This document shows positions 43,830 through 55,350 of a stretch of DNA of 64,000 nucleotides, piece after piece. Both the position numbers and the translations under genes were made by a program. Source of the DNA: Jaltomata sinuosa (lineage: Eukaryota > Streptophyta > Magnoliopsida > Solanales > Solanaceae); assembly GCA_003996215.1 (NCBI GenBank), contig QJPP01001783.1:1-64000 (forward strand), given 5' to 3'. Each line of letters opens with the position of its first letter. The stretch's first letter is position 1. The notes under the pieces are model-generated. The model worked only from the letters and a program-made list of their open reading frames with translations, made no database searches and was not told the DNA's origin.

Positions 43830-45204
43830 CAAAGGGTTGAGGTTTTCTCCCAAAGGGGAGATGGTGTACTTCATTATCAAGGTCGACTATGTGTACCAGA
43901 TGTAGATGGATTGAGACAATAGATTTTGACTGAGGCTCATAGTTCCAGATATTCCATTCACCCCAGTGCCACCAAGATGTACTATATGATCTACAGAAGT
44001 CTATTGGTGGAATGGTATGAAGAGGGACATAGCCAGTATTGTGGCTAAGTGTCCCAACTGCCAGCAAGTGAAGGTAGAGCACCAGTAACCGGGTGGCATG
44101 ATTCAGGATATTGACCTTTCTACTTGGAAGTGGGAAGCGATCAATATTGACTTCATTATAGGTTTTCCTCGTACTTGAAGTCAGCATAATTCGATTTGGG
44201 TTATTGTCGATCGGATAACTAAATCATCCTATTTCTTGGCTATTAAGACTACGAATTTAGCAGACGATTATGCCAGACTCTATATCCAAGAGATAGTTTG
44301 ATTGCATGGTGTTCCTTTGTCCATCAATTCAGATAGGGGTACTCAGTTTACATCCCAATTTTAGAGATTGTTTCAGAGGAGTCTTGGTACTCTGGTGAAG
44401 CTTAGCCCAACTTTTCACCCACAGACGGATGGCCAGGCAGAACATACATTCCAGACATTGGAAGATATGTTGAGAGCTTGTGTTATTGATTTCAAAATTA
44501 ATTGGGATTATCACTTACCTCTTATCGAGTTTGCCTACAACAACAGCTTTCACTCTAGCATCCATATGGCTCCTTATGAGGCACTTTATGGTCGGTGATA
44601 TAGATCTCCTATTTGTTGGTTTGAGGTTGGTGAGGTAGCCTTGATTGGTCCAAATTTGGTGCATGAGAGTATGGAGAAGGTTCAGCTTATTCGGGAAAGG
44701 TTGAAGACCGCTTAGAGCCGACATAAATTGTATACAGATGTGAGAAGAAGAGAGTTGGAATTTAAGGTTGACGATTGGGTTTTCCTAAAAGTGTCACCCA
44801 TAAAGGGTGTGATGAGATTTGGCTAGAAAGGAAAACTTAGTCCCCATTTTGTAGGTAAATATCGGATCCTGAGGAGGGTTGGAAGCGTTGCTTTTGAGTT
44901 GGATTTGCCATCAGAGTTAGAAGCGGTCCATCCAGTTTTCCATGTTTCCTTGTTGAAGAAGTGTGTTGGTGATCCGACCTTGATTGTTCATTTAGAGGAT
45001 GTAGGTGTGAGGGATAGTCTCACCTATGAGGAGGTTCCCCTAGAGATTCTTGACCATCACATCCGGAGGTTGAGAAACAAAGAAGTTGCCTCGGTAAAAG
45101 TCCTTTGGAGTAATCAGCTTGTGGAGGGTGCGACTTGGGAAGCGGAAGAGGCCATGAAGGCCAAATATCCCCATCTCTTTCCTTACAACTCAGTTCCAGC
45201 TTGA
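43830..45204 (+). pseudogene. pol: Integrase with chromodomain of Z
   Basis: The HHCC part has AHSSRYSIHP and AKCPNCQ. The core has INIDFI (Asp), NSDRGTQFTSQF (Asp) and FHPQTDGQAEH (Glu), followed by FAYNNSFHSSIHMAPYEALY. The C-terminal part has PVFHVSLLKKCVGD and a chromodomain at 45049-45165 with EILDHHIRRLRNKEVASVKV and VEGATWEAEEAM, ending YPHLFPYNSVPA and TGA at 45204. Chromodomains guide chromoviruses to heterochromatin. Stops and a small frameshift near 43985 break the core; the terminal 101 codons are open. Confidence 0.9.
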
Positions 45205-45420
45205 GGTAATAGTTTCCTCCGTAGTATGTTCCTCCGATTCTATTCCACCAGTTTCCTTCATGATGCTAGCATGTATTCATGTTTTTCGGAGTTAGTTCAG
45301 TTATGTATTAAGTTGAGGAGTCACTTTTCATGTATGTTTATCAGTTTTCATGTTTTGATATTTGGTTGGGCTGTTATTCCTCTAAACTTTCCTTGTTTAG
45401 TCTTCATTTGAGGACGAATT

Positions 45421-45438
45421 ATCCCAAGGGGGATATAT
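45421..45438 (+). other. Polypurine tract of Z
   Basis: CCCAAGGGGGATATAT immediately precedes the 3' LTR; same place and core as in V and Y. Confidence 0.85.
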
Positions 45439-47572
45439 TGTAACACCCCAGAAATTGATTCAGCTGTCTAAATTGAAATCACTGAAAAATCCTAAGTTTC
45501 CTGAAATCACGAGTTCAAATCACAGTTCGTGATTTGAACCTCGAGTCATGGTTCTGAGTCGTGGTTTGATTTCTGTAGGATTAGCCTCAGGTCTGAGAAC
45601 CACGAGTGGTTTCTACGGACTGTAGTTCGCTCTATGGTTCGTAATATCCACTCGTGGAACCTAACCTGTGAGCTACCTGGTTTCCCAGGAACTACGAGTC
45701 TAGTCTATGGATTATCGTTTGAACGACGGGTACGTTCTGTTGACTCATGGAACTTGGTTCGGAGGATGGAATGTTTCCCAGAAACTATGGCTCGAGTTGA
45801 CGGGTCATCGTTCAGTCGATGAGTCATCTTGTTGACTCGTGGTTTACCTTTTGCAGGCTGTCTAGTTGGCCAGGAACCACAGATGGAAACCACGAGCCGT
45901 GGTTTGTTCTACAGCCCGTGGAATCCACCCGTGATTCCTGAAGGTCGACTTTGAACAACTTTTTCCTAATTATGTCCCAGGGGTATTTTAGTCATTACCC
46001 ACCCTTTTAACACCTAAATGATATCGTTTTGACTATTTCTAGAAGGGTTTTTACCCCCATTAACCTAAGTCTCTTCTCATTACCTCATTCATCTCCCAAA
46101 AAGGAAAAAGAACTCTCTCAAGCTCAAGATCTCAATCTCCAAGATCAAGTCTCCTATTCATTTCTATTTCAAGTTGGTTAGCTTAAATCAAGGTATGTGG
46201 GTATTCAACAATGGGTTCCTTTAACCCTTGTGCCCAAAACCCCTAATTCTCTAATTGATTTATGAACTTGTGAAATTAGAGTTTTGATCTAAATTGGGGA
46301 AAACTTATGAAATCAGCTTCTATGCTTAAATTCATGGTTTCTTATTATTTATTTATGATTTGATCATGATTCCTTTATTGGATTTAAAAGCCCAAGCATT
46401 AAAGTTGATTTATAGCATGATTCCATTGAATTGTATGTTTTCAAGTGAAATTGGGTATGATTAGATATCATGACTTTATGAATTTACCAAATTGCATGCC
46501 TAATTCTTCAATTATGAATTTAGAAAGAAAAGTATGATTTGAATTATGGCTATGTTTTACATCAAGGACTTATAATATGAGAAATGCATGGTACTCGACG
46601 TGTCTTCAAGCTTTTCAAAAGAGATTTGGTATTCGATTATACCTTCATGAACTTATAAGCTATATTTATGTTTTGGGAGTAGTACTTAGCACCGGGGATG
46701 AGGGCTCGATTACCCAAGTCTAAAAACTACATTGCCAGCGTAGGTTATGATTTGCCCTATGCGCTTATGGGAGTGGATCCACATCTTGATTAATGGTGTC
46801 CTTGCCTTAGCAGGGCATATGACAACTTTGCCAACTAGGGTTATATAGTTGGGTATGGTGGCCCGTGCTCTGGCAAGGTTTGGGTCAGCTTTGCTAACTA
46901 GGGTTACATAGTTAGATTCCATGTAGCTCACATGGTCTATTGTCAGTTATAAGAAACTCCTATATGAAAGTTTTGAATTGTTTAAACTTATGATATCTAC
47001 TTCGAGTTTTGACTCTTATTTCATGATTTACTATTTAATTTATAACATCTACCTTTGAAACATCATTTATGCATGAGCTAAATTCTTATACATGTTTCAA
47101 GCATGTTTCCATTATTTTCATGCATCACTCATATACTCGGTACATCCTATAGTACTGATGCATATCTTGCGCTGCATCCTCTTGATGATGCAGATTCAGG
47201 GTCTATTCCTCAGGCACGTGGTAAGTCAGTGCCAGCTTTCCAGCTTATCCTATTTGGTGAGTCCTCATCCTGCGAGGGCCAGAGTTATGAGTTATCTTTC
47301 TTATATCTTTTATGTTGGATTTCTAAGTTAGTTAGGGTGTTGTCCTATCAATTCTTATTTTATGATTTAGAGGCTTCAAACATGGTTGGTTGTATTTTCC
47401 AGATTTGGGTTCTTGTAGACCTTATGATATTCAATTATGGATTCCCTTTATCTCTTATTGTGCTTCCGCTTATCTTTTATTATGCTTGGGTATGCTATGA
47501 CCAAGGGTTAATCTGGGGTACTTGTGTCCCAGATCCCGTGTTATGCCTAGGGGGTAGCCTCGGGGCATAACA
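45439..47572 (+). repeat. 3' LTR of Z
   Basis: It starts TGTAACACCCCAG and ends GGGGCATAACA. It pairs with 38261-40391; differences of several percent, mostly transitions, indicate an old insertion. The hairpin is at 47137-47158 with one G-U type pair. Confidence 0.93.
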
Positions 47573-47577
47573 TACTA
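47573..47577. other. Target-site duplication TACTA of Z, right copy
   Basis: Identical to 38256-38260; the W LTR resumes from here. Confidence 0.93.
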
Positions 47578-49459
47578 TTAATCGACATACCCCAAGTTGA
47601 GCTAACTATGGGGCCAACCTATAACCTTGGCTGGGAGAGTGTTCATACCTTGCCAAGGGTACAAACCTTTTCTGGAGTGGATCCACTAATCTGATGTCCA
47701 AAAAGGACTAGGGTGTCAAGACTAATCTGATGGGTGACCCATTTATAACTATGGTGGTGCCGTAGTTCTAGGACTTCGGGACTTCTACTAAAGGTCTCAT
47801 CCTAAACTGATGGGTGAGCCTTCATCCCCTTGTCTGCTCGGTGCTAAGTACTACTCCCAACTGAGTAAATAAATAAATAAATACAAACTGATATACTGGA
47901 TAGCTCAAATACTGATCATTCTAAGAATGCAAAATAATACTGAGACTGAAAGCATTCTAATCATGTAAATTCTGAATAACTGAGTATTGGCTAATAATGC
48001 ATGAAAACTGTTCGTATCATGTGATATGTCTAAATGTCAAAACTTCTCACATAAAAAATAATTTACAGATCATCCCAAAAGTAGGCCGAAGCCTACTAAA
48101 TCATGCATAGTTCTTTCATACTTAAAGCCAATGAATTAAAGCCATTGAGAATCATGCATACTTGTTTGGAAGCAAAGCCCATAGTTAAATCATCGTGAGG
48201 AAACTAAAACTTGTTTAGACTGAATTCTGAAGGAAGGGTTAGATTCTGAGAAAATATTGTAAAATTAGGCTAAAACTTGCTTCTCCCAAAAATCATGGGT
48301 TTTGAAATCTAATTGCAAGAATTCATATAAAAATCATACTAACAAGGGTAGTAGTTGTGTAGAATCATCAAGAACTCGAAGTCATAGTGAAACACATTTT
48401 GGGTAAGAACCCTAGAATCATAACTTGTAAAGTTATACTGAAATCTGAAACTTTGGGAAAGAGGGTGAAAGGAAACCCTCATTGAAATCCCACATACCTG
48501 TTTAATGGAGAATATTGAACTGAAACTGAAGTTTGAAACTTTGGAGAAAACCCTAGGCCTGAGAGAATGCTCTTCTTTCTTTTCTTTTCAGACTTAATAT
48601 TTCTAATTGAGAGAATAAAGGAACTTAGTTGTACAATATATTAGTGTTTTCATCATGTTCAGTAGAAGAAACTCCCGTTAGGATTTACTTTAAACATGAC
48701 TTTTGGCATGACTCATGGTTTTCAACTCAGTTGCACCAACTTAATCCATATTAAAAGAGGCTAAACGGCTTAGTATCGGAATTAAAGCAAGGTGGGAAAA
48801 GTCTAAAATACCTCTAAGGAAACTAAGTTAAAACTGCTTGAAAAAAATCCTTGCTGGGTTCCACGGACATGAACCACGACCCATAGAATGGATCACGGTT
48901 CATGGATTGAGGTCGTGGTTCTCAGACCACTTTTCTGGGCTCTGAACGGATTTCTACGAGTTGGTTTCATGACCCGTGGATCATTCCACGACTCGTGGAA
49001 CCCCCTTATGTTTTCAGGTGAAAAATCAATTTGCATGACTAATTTCCACGAGTGCAATCCATGGTCCATGGTTTGATCCACGAGCCGTGGATTCCTCTCG
49101 TGGTTTTTGTCTGTCAGTTTGACAAACATACATATTTTAGTAAAATATTGATAACTTTTTACTCCAGACTCGTATTTATACGCGGTCAGTGGCATTGGAA
49201 AGAAGACTCAAAGACCATATATTTGGTGGGTACTAGGACACCTAACTCCTTATATTTTAGGAGTTATGATCATTTGAAGTTTACTCTAGTTTTGTCTTAC
49301 ATGAAAACTTCTTTGGCTGGGGTACTTTCAACTTAACTTGTTGATAAGAGTTTCTTATGAACATGATTCGCATCCAAAACACTTTCCACACTAGGGAATT
49401 GATCATGAAACTCATGAAAATTGTTTGGGTCTTAGCTTAGAATTTTTTTGGGTGTTACA
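47578..49459 (-). repeat. W LTR, right piece
   Basis: This is the U3 side of W, ending GGGTGTTACA on the plus strand. It carries a dyad cluster at about 48860-49110, including TTCCACGACTCGTGGAA (48984-49000). A box AGAGGTATTTTAGACTTTT lies near 48805-48825, and a splice-donor CAG|GTATGTGGGA (intron from 48497 downward). No coding content. Confidence 0.83.
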
Positions 49460-49528
49460 AACATCTCAGTACCATTTCGCAAGACTATACTAGACCCATT
49501 TTGGTACGACGAGATCAATGAACCTAGG

Positions 49529-49540
49529 GCTCAGATACCA
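49529..49540 (-). other. Primer-binding site of U, tRNA-Met type
   Basis: The minus strand reads TGGTATCTGAGC, one base from TGGTATCAGAGC, a few bases inside the candidate LTR end. Confidence 0.65.
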
Positions 49541-49800
49541 TCTTTTTCATGAACTAAACCACCACGAATGGCACCCACAATAAACCCCCAGTGGGAGAAT
49601 CAATTAATCAAGCCAACACTTAACCAAAACTAAGCAACTAAAGCTATCTTCAATAATTAAAAGTCAAGATTCACATCTTAAATGAAAAATAAAAACTTGC
49701 AAAAAATAAACCCCTAGAATCTAAAAGTCGTGTACCAAAACTCTACTCAAGTTTGAAAGATGGGGATGCAACCCCAAACATAAAGAGTCTATGTCCAAAC

Positions 49801-49805
49801 AAAGG
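49801..49805. other. Target-site duplication AAAGG of V, left copy
   Basis: AAAGG precedes TGTAACACCCC and recurs at 59043-59047. Confidence 0.93.
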
Positions 49806-51861
49806 TGTAACACCCCAAAAAACCAAATCATGGTTCGTGCTTTGAACCACGAGTCGTGGTTCTGAGTCATGAATCCCAGACTTGTAAAGTTTAGTCTCTA
49901 GTTTGAGACTAAGAGCGAGTTCTACGGACCATGATTCTTTCTATGGACCGTATAATGCACTCATAGAATCAGACCTGAGAACTGACTGGGTCCCAGGGAC
50001 CACGAGTTATTTCTATGGGTCATCGTTTGATTCAAGGACCATAGATACGACCCGTGTAACCTGTTTAGAGGATGGCAGTTTTCCCAGAAATGATGACTTG
50101 GGTCTACGACCCGTGATTCATTCTACGAGTCTATCCTGTTGACCCGTGGACTGACTTTCGCAGCCTGAAATTTTGTCTCAGGAACCACGACTACAGTCAA
50201 TGAGACGTGGTTAGTTCTATGGTCCGTGGAAGGGACCCATGGAACCTGAAGTCGAATTTTAAAACAATTTTTTCTTAATTAAGTCCCAGTGATATTTTAG
50301 TCATTACCCACATTTTTAACTCCTAAGTGAGGTTGTTTTGACCATTTTTAGCATGATTTCTAAACCTATTAGCCTAAGTCCTTTCTCATTACCTCATTCA
50401 TCTCCCAAAAAGGAAAAAGAATTGTCTCAAGCTCAAAGATCAAGCCTCCTATTCTTTTCTATTTCAAGTGGGTTAGCTTCAATCATGGTATGTAGGTATT
50501 CAACAATGGTTTCCTCTCACCCTTATTCCCAAAACCCCCAATTCTTATTTTAAATTATGAACTTGTGAAATTAGGGTTTTGATCTAAATTGGGAAAACCT
50601 TATGAGATCAGATTTTATGCTCAAAATTCATGGTTTCTTATTGTTTATGTATGATTTGATCATGATTCCTTTATTGTATTTAAAATCCCAAGCATTAAAG
50701 TTGATTTCTAGCATGACTCTATCGAATTGCATATTTTCCAGTGAAATTGGACATGATTAGATACCAGGACTTTATGAATTTCTGAAATTGCATGCCTAAT
50801 TCTTCAAGTATAAAATTAGAAAGAAAACTATGATTTGAGTTATGGCTATGCTTTACTTCAAGAATTTATGATATGAGAATTACATGGCACTCGATGTGAC
50901 TTCATGCTTTTCAAAAGAGATTTGGTATTCGATTATACCTTCATGAACTTATGAGCTATATGTATGTTTTGGAAGTAGTATTTAGCACCGAGTGATAAGG
51001 GTTCGATTACTCAAGTCCAAAACTACGTTGGCAGCGTAGACTATGATTTTCCCTATGGGCTTATGAGAGTAAATCCACATTTTGATTATGGTGTCTTGTG
51101 TCTTAGCGGGCATTAGTGCAGCTTTTCCAACTAGGGTTATATAGTTGGGTATGGTGACTCGTTCCTTGGCAGGATTCGAGTCAGCTTTGCTAACTAGGGT
51201 TATATAGTTAGATTCCACGTAGCTCACATGGTCTATTGTCGATTATAAGAAACTCCCGTATGAAAGCTTTTGACTTATTTGAACTTATGATATCTATTTT
51301 GAGTTTTGACTCTTATTTCATGATTTGCTATTCAACTTTTGATATTTACCACCAAACTTCCTTTATGCATGAACTAAGTTCTTATGCACGTTTTCATTAT
51401 TTTCATGCATCTCTCACATACTCGATACATCCTATAGCACTGATGCATATCTTGCACTGCATCCTTTGATGATGTAGATTTAGGCTCGTTCCCTTACACT
51501 CGTGGCTAGATTTTTTGGATTCCCAGCTTCCAGTGGTGAGACCTCATTATCCGAGGGCTAGTACTAGATCTATTTTTCTTATGTCATTTTCTTTGGATTT
51601 CTTGAGCTAGTTGGGGTCTTGTCCCATCAGCTCTTATGATAGTTTAGAGGCTTTAGACATAGCTAGACTTGTATTCTATTGTATGGAGTTAGTACTTCTT
51701 AGACCTGTTCTTATTTCAGTTATGGCTGCCTATCTTTAACTAGTATGCTTCCGCTATGCTTCTTGATTTGATTTTTGAGTTTGCTATGACCAAGATTAAA
51801 TCTGGAGCACTTGTGTTTCACATCCCGTGTTATGTCTAGGGGGTAACCTCGGGGTGTGATA
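49806..51861 (+). repeat. 5' LTR of V
   Basis: It starts TGTAACACCCC and ends GGGGTGTGATA, with the final CA changed to TA. The dyad AACCACGAGTCGTGGTT is at 49845-49861. The donor is weakened to ATG|GTATGTAGGT (50488). The hairpin at 51422-51441 is damaged in both arms. It is about 80 bp shorter than its partner. Confidence 0.92.
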
Positions 51862-51865
51862 AACT

Positions 51866-51877
51866 TGGTATCAGAGC
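51866..51877 (+). other. Primer-binding site of V, tRNA-Met
   Basis: TGGTATCAGAGC, unmutated, four bases after the LTR. Confidence 0.9.
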
Positions 51878-52071
51878 CTCAAGTTTAAGAGTCCTAAGGT
51901 GTCTAAAGTCACATCAAGTAGAATCTCTTTCATGTGTGTGAAGCGCGCCACAATTATGAGAGGGAAACTATGAGATTTCATAGGAAAAAGTTTTACTTCC
52001 TTTATGATCAATATCGTGCGATAGAGTTAACTATGTTACTCCTCTAATCTGTTCTTGTTATGTTTCAGATT

Positions 52072-53240
52072 ATGCCTCCACGACGTGCTATGCCTCCCCG
52101 AGATACTCGAAATGTTGTCCCTTTATTTCTGGCCCCGAGGTCATGAATGCGGAGTTTCGGAATGCAATCCACCTATTGGCTCAGACTTTGGCTGCCCAAG
52201 CCAATCAACAGGCTCCTATTCCCGTTCACCCTCACGGTGGGGCTGCAAACCGATTTTGAGATTTCATCCATATGAACCCACCGAAGTTCAGGAATTTGAA
52301 GGTGGGTGAGGACCCGCTTAGCTCTGTGGATGAGGTGAAGAAGATCTATGAGGTGATGTAGGTTTCTGGGGTTGAAAGTGTTGAGCTTGCATCCTATCAG
52401 GTAAAGGACGTAGCTCATATCTGGTTCACGCAATTGAAGACGGCTAGAGTTAAGGATGTGGTCCCTATGACATGGGAGTGTTTTGAGGGAGCTTTCCTCG
52501 ACCGGTTCTTTCCAGGAGAGTTAAGGAAAGCTGAGGTTGAGGAGTTTGTGAACTTAAGACAGGGATCTATGACTGTTCCGGAGTATAGTTTGAAGTTCAC
52601 TCAGTTGTCTAGATATGCACCCTCTATGGTAGCAGACCCACAGGATTAGATGAGCAAGTTTATCTATGGGGTTTCAGATTTGGTGAAGAAGGAGTGTAGG
52701 TCTGCTATGCTGTTAAGTGATATGACTATTTCCAGTCTCATGACCCATGCTCACCAGATCGAGGGAGACAGGCTTAGGGAGATGTCTAGGGAGAACAAGA
52801 GGGATAGATCCGAGGGTTCAGGTTTCACTCATCAGAGGTTCGAAGGTGGACATCGCTCTTCGTTTCAAAAGAAATCATCAGGCCCCGTTCACTCTTCCGC
52901 TAGTACTCCTACCCAGGCCTCCAGGCCTCATCATGATCAAACTGGTAGGGGAGTTGGTTCTCAGTTATAGGGGAGTGTTGTAAAGGGTGCCCCAAACCCT
53001 TCTTGCACCAAGTGTGGAAAGAGTTATCCTGGTGAGTGTCTAGCCAGTTCAGGCAGTTATTTGGTTGTGGTCAGACTGGGCTTCGTATTAGGGAGTGCCC
53101 TTTAGTTAAGAAGGGACATGGAGGTAGGACTTAGTCTACCCCAGCAGCTTCAGGGGTTCGACCAGCCCAGCAGGGCATAACTTCTAGTTCTGGTGGTCAG
53201 CGCCAGAATTGCCTTTATGCCATATCCTCCTATCAGAACC
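52072..53240 (+). pseudogene. gag: gag of V
   Basis: The ATG at 52072 (MPPRRAMPPRDTRNVVPLFL) follows TTTCAGATT. A one-base loss near 52130, compared with Z, shifts the frame. The capsid resumes at 52434-52649 with MTWECFEGAFLDRFFPGELR and EFVNLRQGSMTVPEYSLKFT. After one TAG it continues with ECRSAMLLSDMTISSLMTHA and a basic, Ser/His-rich tail to 52970. Knuckle remnants CTKCGKSYPGEC and FGCGQTGLRIRECP (His replaced by Leu) lie at 53010-53105. Confidence 0.87.
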
Positions 53241-53267
53241 AGGAGAGCTCACCCGATATGGTTAATA

Positions 53268-53612
53268 GTATGATGGCAGTCTATTTTATAAATGTGTATA
53301 CTTTGTTGGACCCCGGTGCCTTCTTTTCTTTTGTGACCCCGTATATTGCTTGTAAGTTTGAGATTTGTCTTGATCAGCTTCTAGAGACCTTTTGTTTTCT
53401 ACTCCTATTGGTGAGTCAGTCCTAGCTAAGAGAATCTACCAAAATTGCCCTATCTCAGTCCTTCATAGAGTTACTTCAGCAGATTTAGTAGAATTAGAGA
53501 TGACTGATTTTGATATTATTCTTGGTATGGATTGGTTGCATGCTTGTTATGCTTCGGTTGATTGTCATACTCGGATTTTCAGTTTCAAGTTTCCAAATGA
53601 AACCTTCTTATA
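53268..53612 (+). pseudogene. pro: Protease of V
   Basis: The active-site segment TLLDPGAFFSFVTPYIACKF lies near 53300-53360. A frameshift near 53390 leads to a second frame with TSADLVELEMTDFDIILGMD and WLHACYASVDC. The catalytic Asp is kept; the Ser that normally follows DPGA is Phe. Confidence 0.85.
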
Positions 53613-55350
53613 ATGCAAGGTAGCCCCCAATCCTCGAATGGTCGTTTCATCTCTTATCTTAAGGCTAGAAAGATAATTTCAAAGGGGTATGTTTATCATA
53701 TAGTGTGGGTTATAGACACAGAGTCCAAAACCACATCCCTTCAGTCTGTTCCCATTGTGAATGAATTCCCAGAAGTGTTCCCCGAGGATTTAGCCGGAGT
53801 CCCTCCCGAGTGAGAAATTGACTTTGGGATAGATCTTCTTTTGGATACAAATCCTATCTCTATTCCTTCTTATATGATGGCTCTCGCTGAACTTAAGGAG
53901 TTAAAGGATTAGTTGAAGGATTTTCTTGATAAGGGTTTCATCAGGCCTAGCATTTCTCCATGAGGTGTTGCAGTCTTATTCTTGCGAAAGGAAGATGGTT
54001 TCCTCAGAATGTGTATTGTCTACCATGAATTGAACAAGGTCACAATCAAGAATAAGTATACCATTCCTAGGATTGATGACTTGTTCGATCAATTTCAGGG
54101 TGCTAGATTCTTCTCCAAGGTCGACCTTAGATCTGGTTATCATCAGTTTTGTGTTAGGGAGTATGATATTCCGAAGACAGCCTTTAGGAGTCGATACGGT
54201 CATTATGAGTTTGTTGTGATGTCTTTTGGTCTAAAGTATGCTCCTGCAGCTTTTATGGATTTGATGAACCGCGTGTTCAAGCAGTATCTGGATATGTATG
54301 TGATTTTTTTCATTGATGATATACTTATCTACTCTCGGAGTGAAGAGGAGAATGCAGACCATTTAAGAGTTGTGTTGCAAACTCTCAAGGACCGATAGTT
54401 ATTTGCTAAGTTTAGCAAGTGTGAGTTCTGGATGCAGTCTGTTACTTTTCTGGGTCATATTGTGACTAAATATGGTATCCAAGTTGATCCTCACAAGATT
54501 GAGGCACTAAAGAACTGGTCTAGACACACTTCCCCAGCTGATATTAAGAGCTTTTTGGGTTTGGCTGGTTTCTACAGGAGATTTATGGAAGGATTTTCTT
54601 CCATCGCTGCCCCTTTGACTCGATTAATTCAGAAGAAGGTAAAATTTCAGTAGTCTGACATTTGTGAGAAGAACTTTCAGGAATTAAACACTAGATTGAC
54701 CACAGCTCCAGTACTGGCTCTACCTGAGGGCCTAGATGATTTTGTTGTGTATTGTGATGATTCTAGAATTGGTTTGGGGTTGTGTTTTGATGCAGTGTGG
54801 TGAAGCGATTGCTTATTCTTTGAGATAACTTAAGGCTCATGAGAATAACTACCCTACTCATGATCTTGAGTTAGAAGTCGTGGTCTTTGCTTTGAAGATT
54901 TTGAGACATTACTTGTATGGGGTGCACGTGGATGTATTCACCGATCATAAGAGTCTTTAGTATGTGTTCACTCAGAAGGAATTGAATTTGCGACAAAGAA
55001 GGTGGCTTGAGCTTCTTAAGGATTACGACATGAGTGTGCTTTACCATCTAAGTAAGGCCAATGTTGTGGCGGATGCACTTAGTAGATTGTCGATGGGTAG
55101 TGTGTCTTTAGTTGGGGATGGGAAGAAGGAGTTGGTGAAGGATGTTCATCGACTTTCCCAATTGGGAGTGCGACTTATGGACTTGACTGAAGGTGCTGTT
55201 ATTTTTGAGAATTGTTCCAAATTATCCTTGGTAGCAGAAGTGAAGGAAAAGCAAGACAGTGATTTCATTTTACTTCAGCTTAAGGGTGTAGTCCATCAGG
55301 AAAGGGTTGAGGTTTTCTCCCAAGGGGGAGATGGTGTGCTTAGTTATTAG
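53613..55350 (+). pseudogene. pol: RT and RNase H of V
   Basis: The linker NEFPEVFPEDLAGVPPE leads to RT with RIDDLFDQFQGARFFSKVDL (Asp), AAFMDLMNRVFKQYL and FFIDDILIYSRSEEE (FIDD at about 54309-54320). It continues with GHIVTKYGIQVDPHKIEALK and GLAGFYRRFMEGF. RNase H has VYCDDSRIGLG, then a one-base insertion near 54778, then ELEVVVFALK, VFTDHKSL and NVVADALSRLSMG. TAG or TGA stops occur near 53810, 53910, 53961, 54399 and 54651. The block 53982-54398 is open for 138 codons. Confidence 0.9.

Larger units (their letters stand above)
38261..47572 (+). mobile_element. Element Z: complete Tekay-type chromovirus structure, coding decayed
   Basis: 9,312 bp with LTRs of 2,131 and 2,134 bp, tRNA-Met primer site, gag, protease, RT, RNase H, integrase with chromodomain, polypurine tract and flanking TACTA duplications. 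Protein order and the chromodomain identify the Tekay lineage. Element V is a close relative. Stops in every domain make it defective. It lies within the LTR of minus-strand W. Confidence 0.93.
36254..49459 (-). mobile_element. Element W: minus-strand chromovirus, 5' LTR and gag only, split by Z
   Basis: W consists of gag (36254-37139), a short leader with a damaged primer site, and a 5' LTR in two pieces (37279-38260 and 47578-49459) separated by element Z. Joining the pieces gives an LTR of about 2,864 bp with ends TGTAACACCC...GCATGACA in element orientation. Everything downstream of mid-gag was displaced by the Athila insertion. Its right flank falls inside the leader of element U. Confidence 0.8.
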
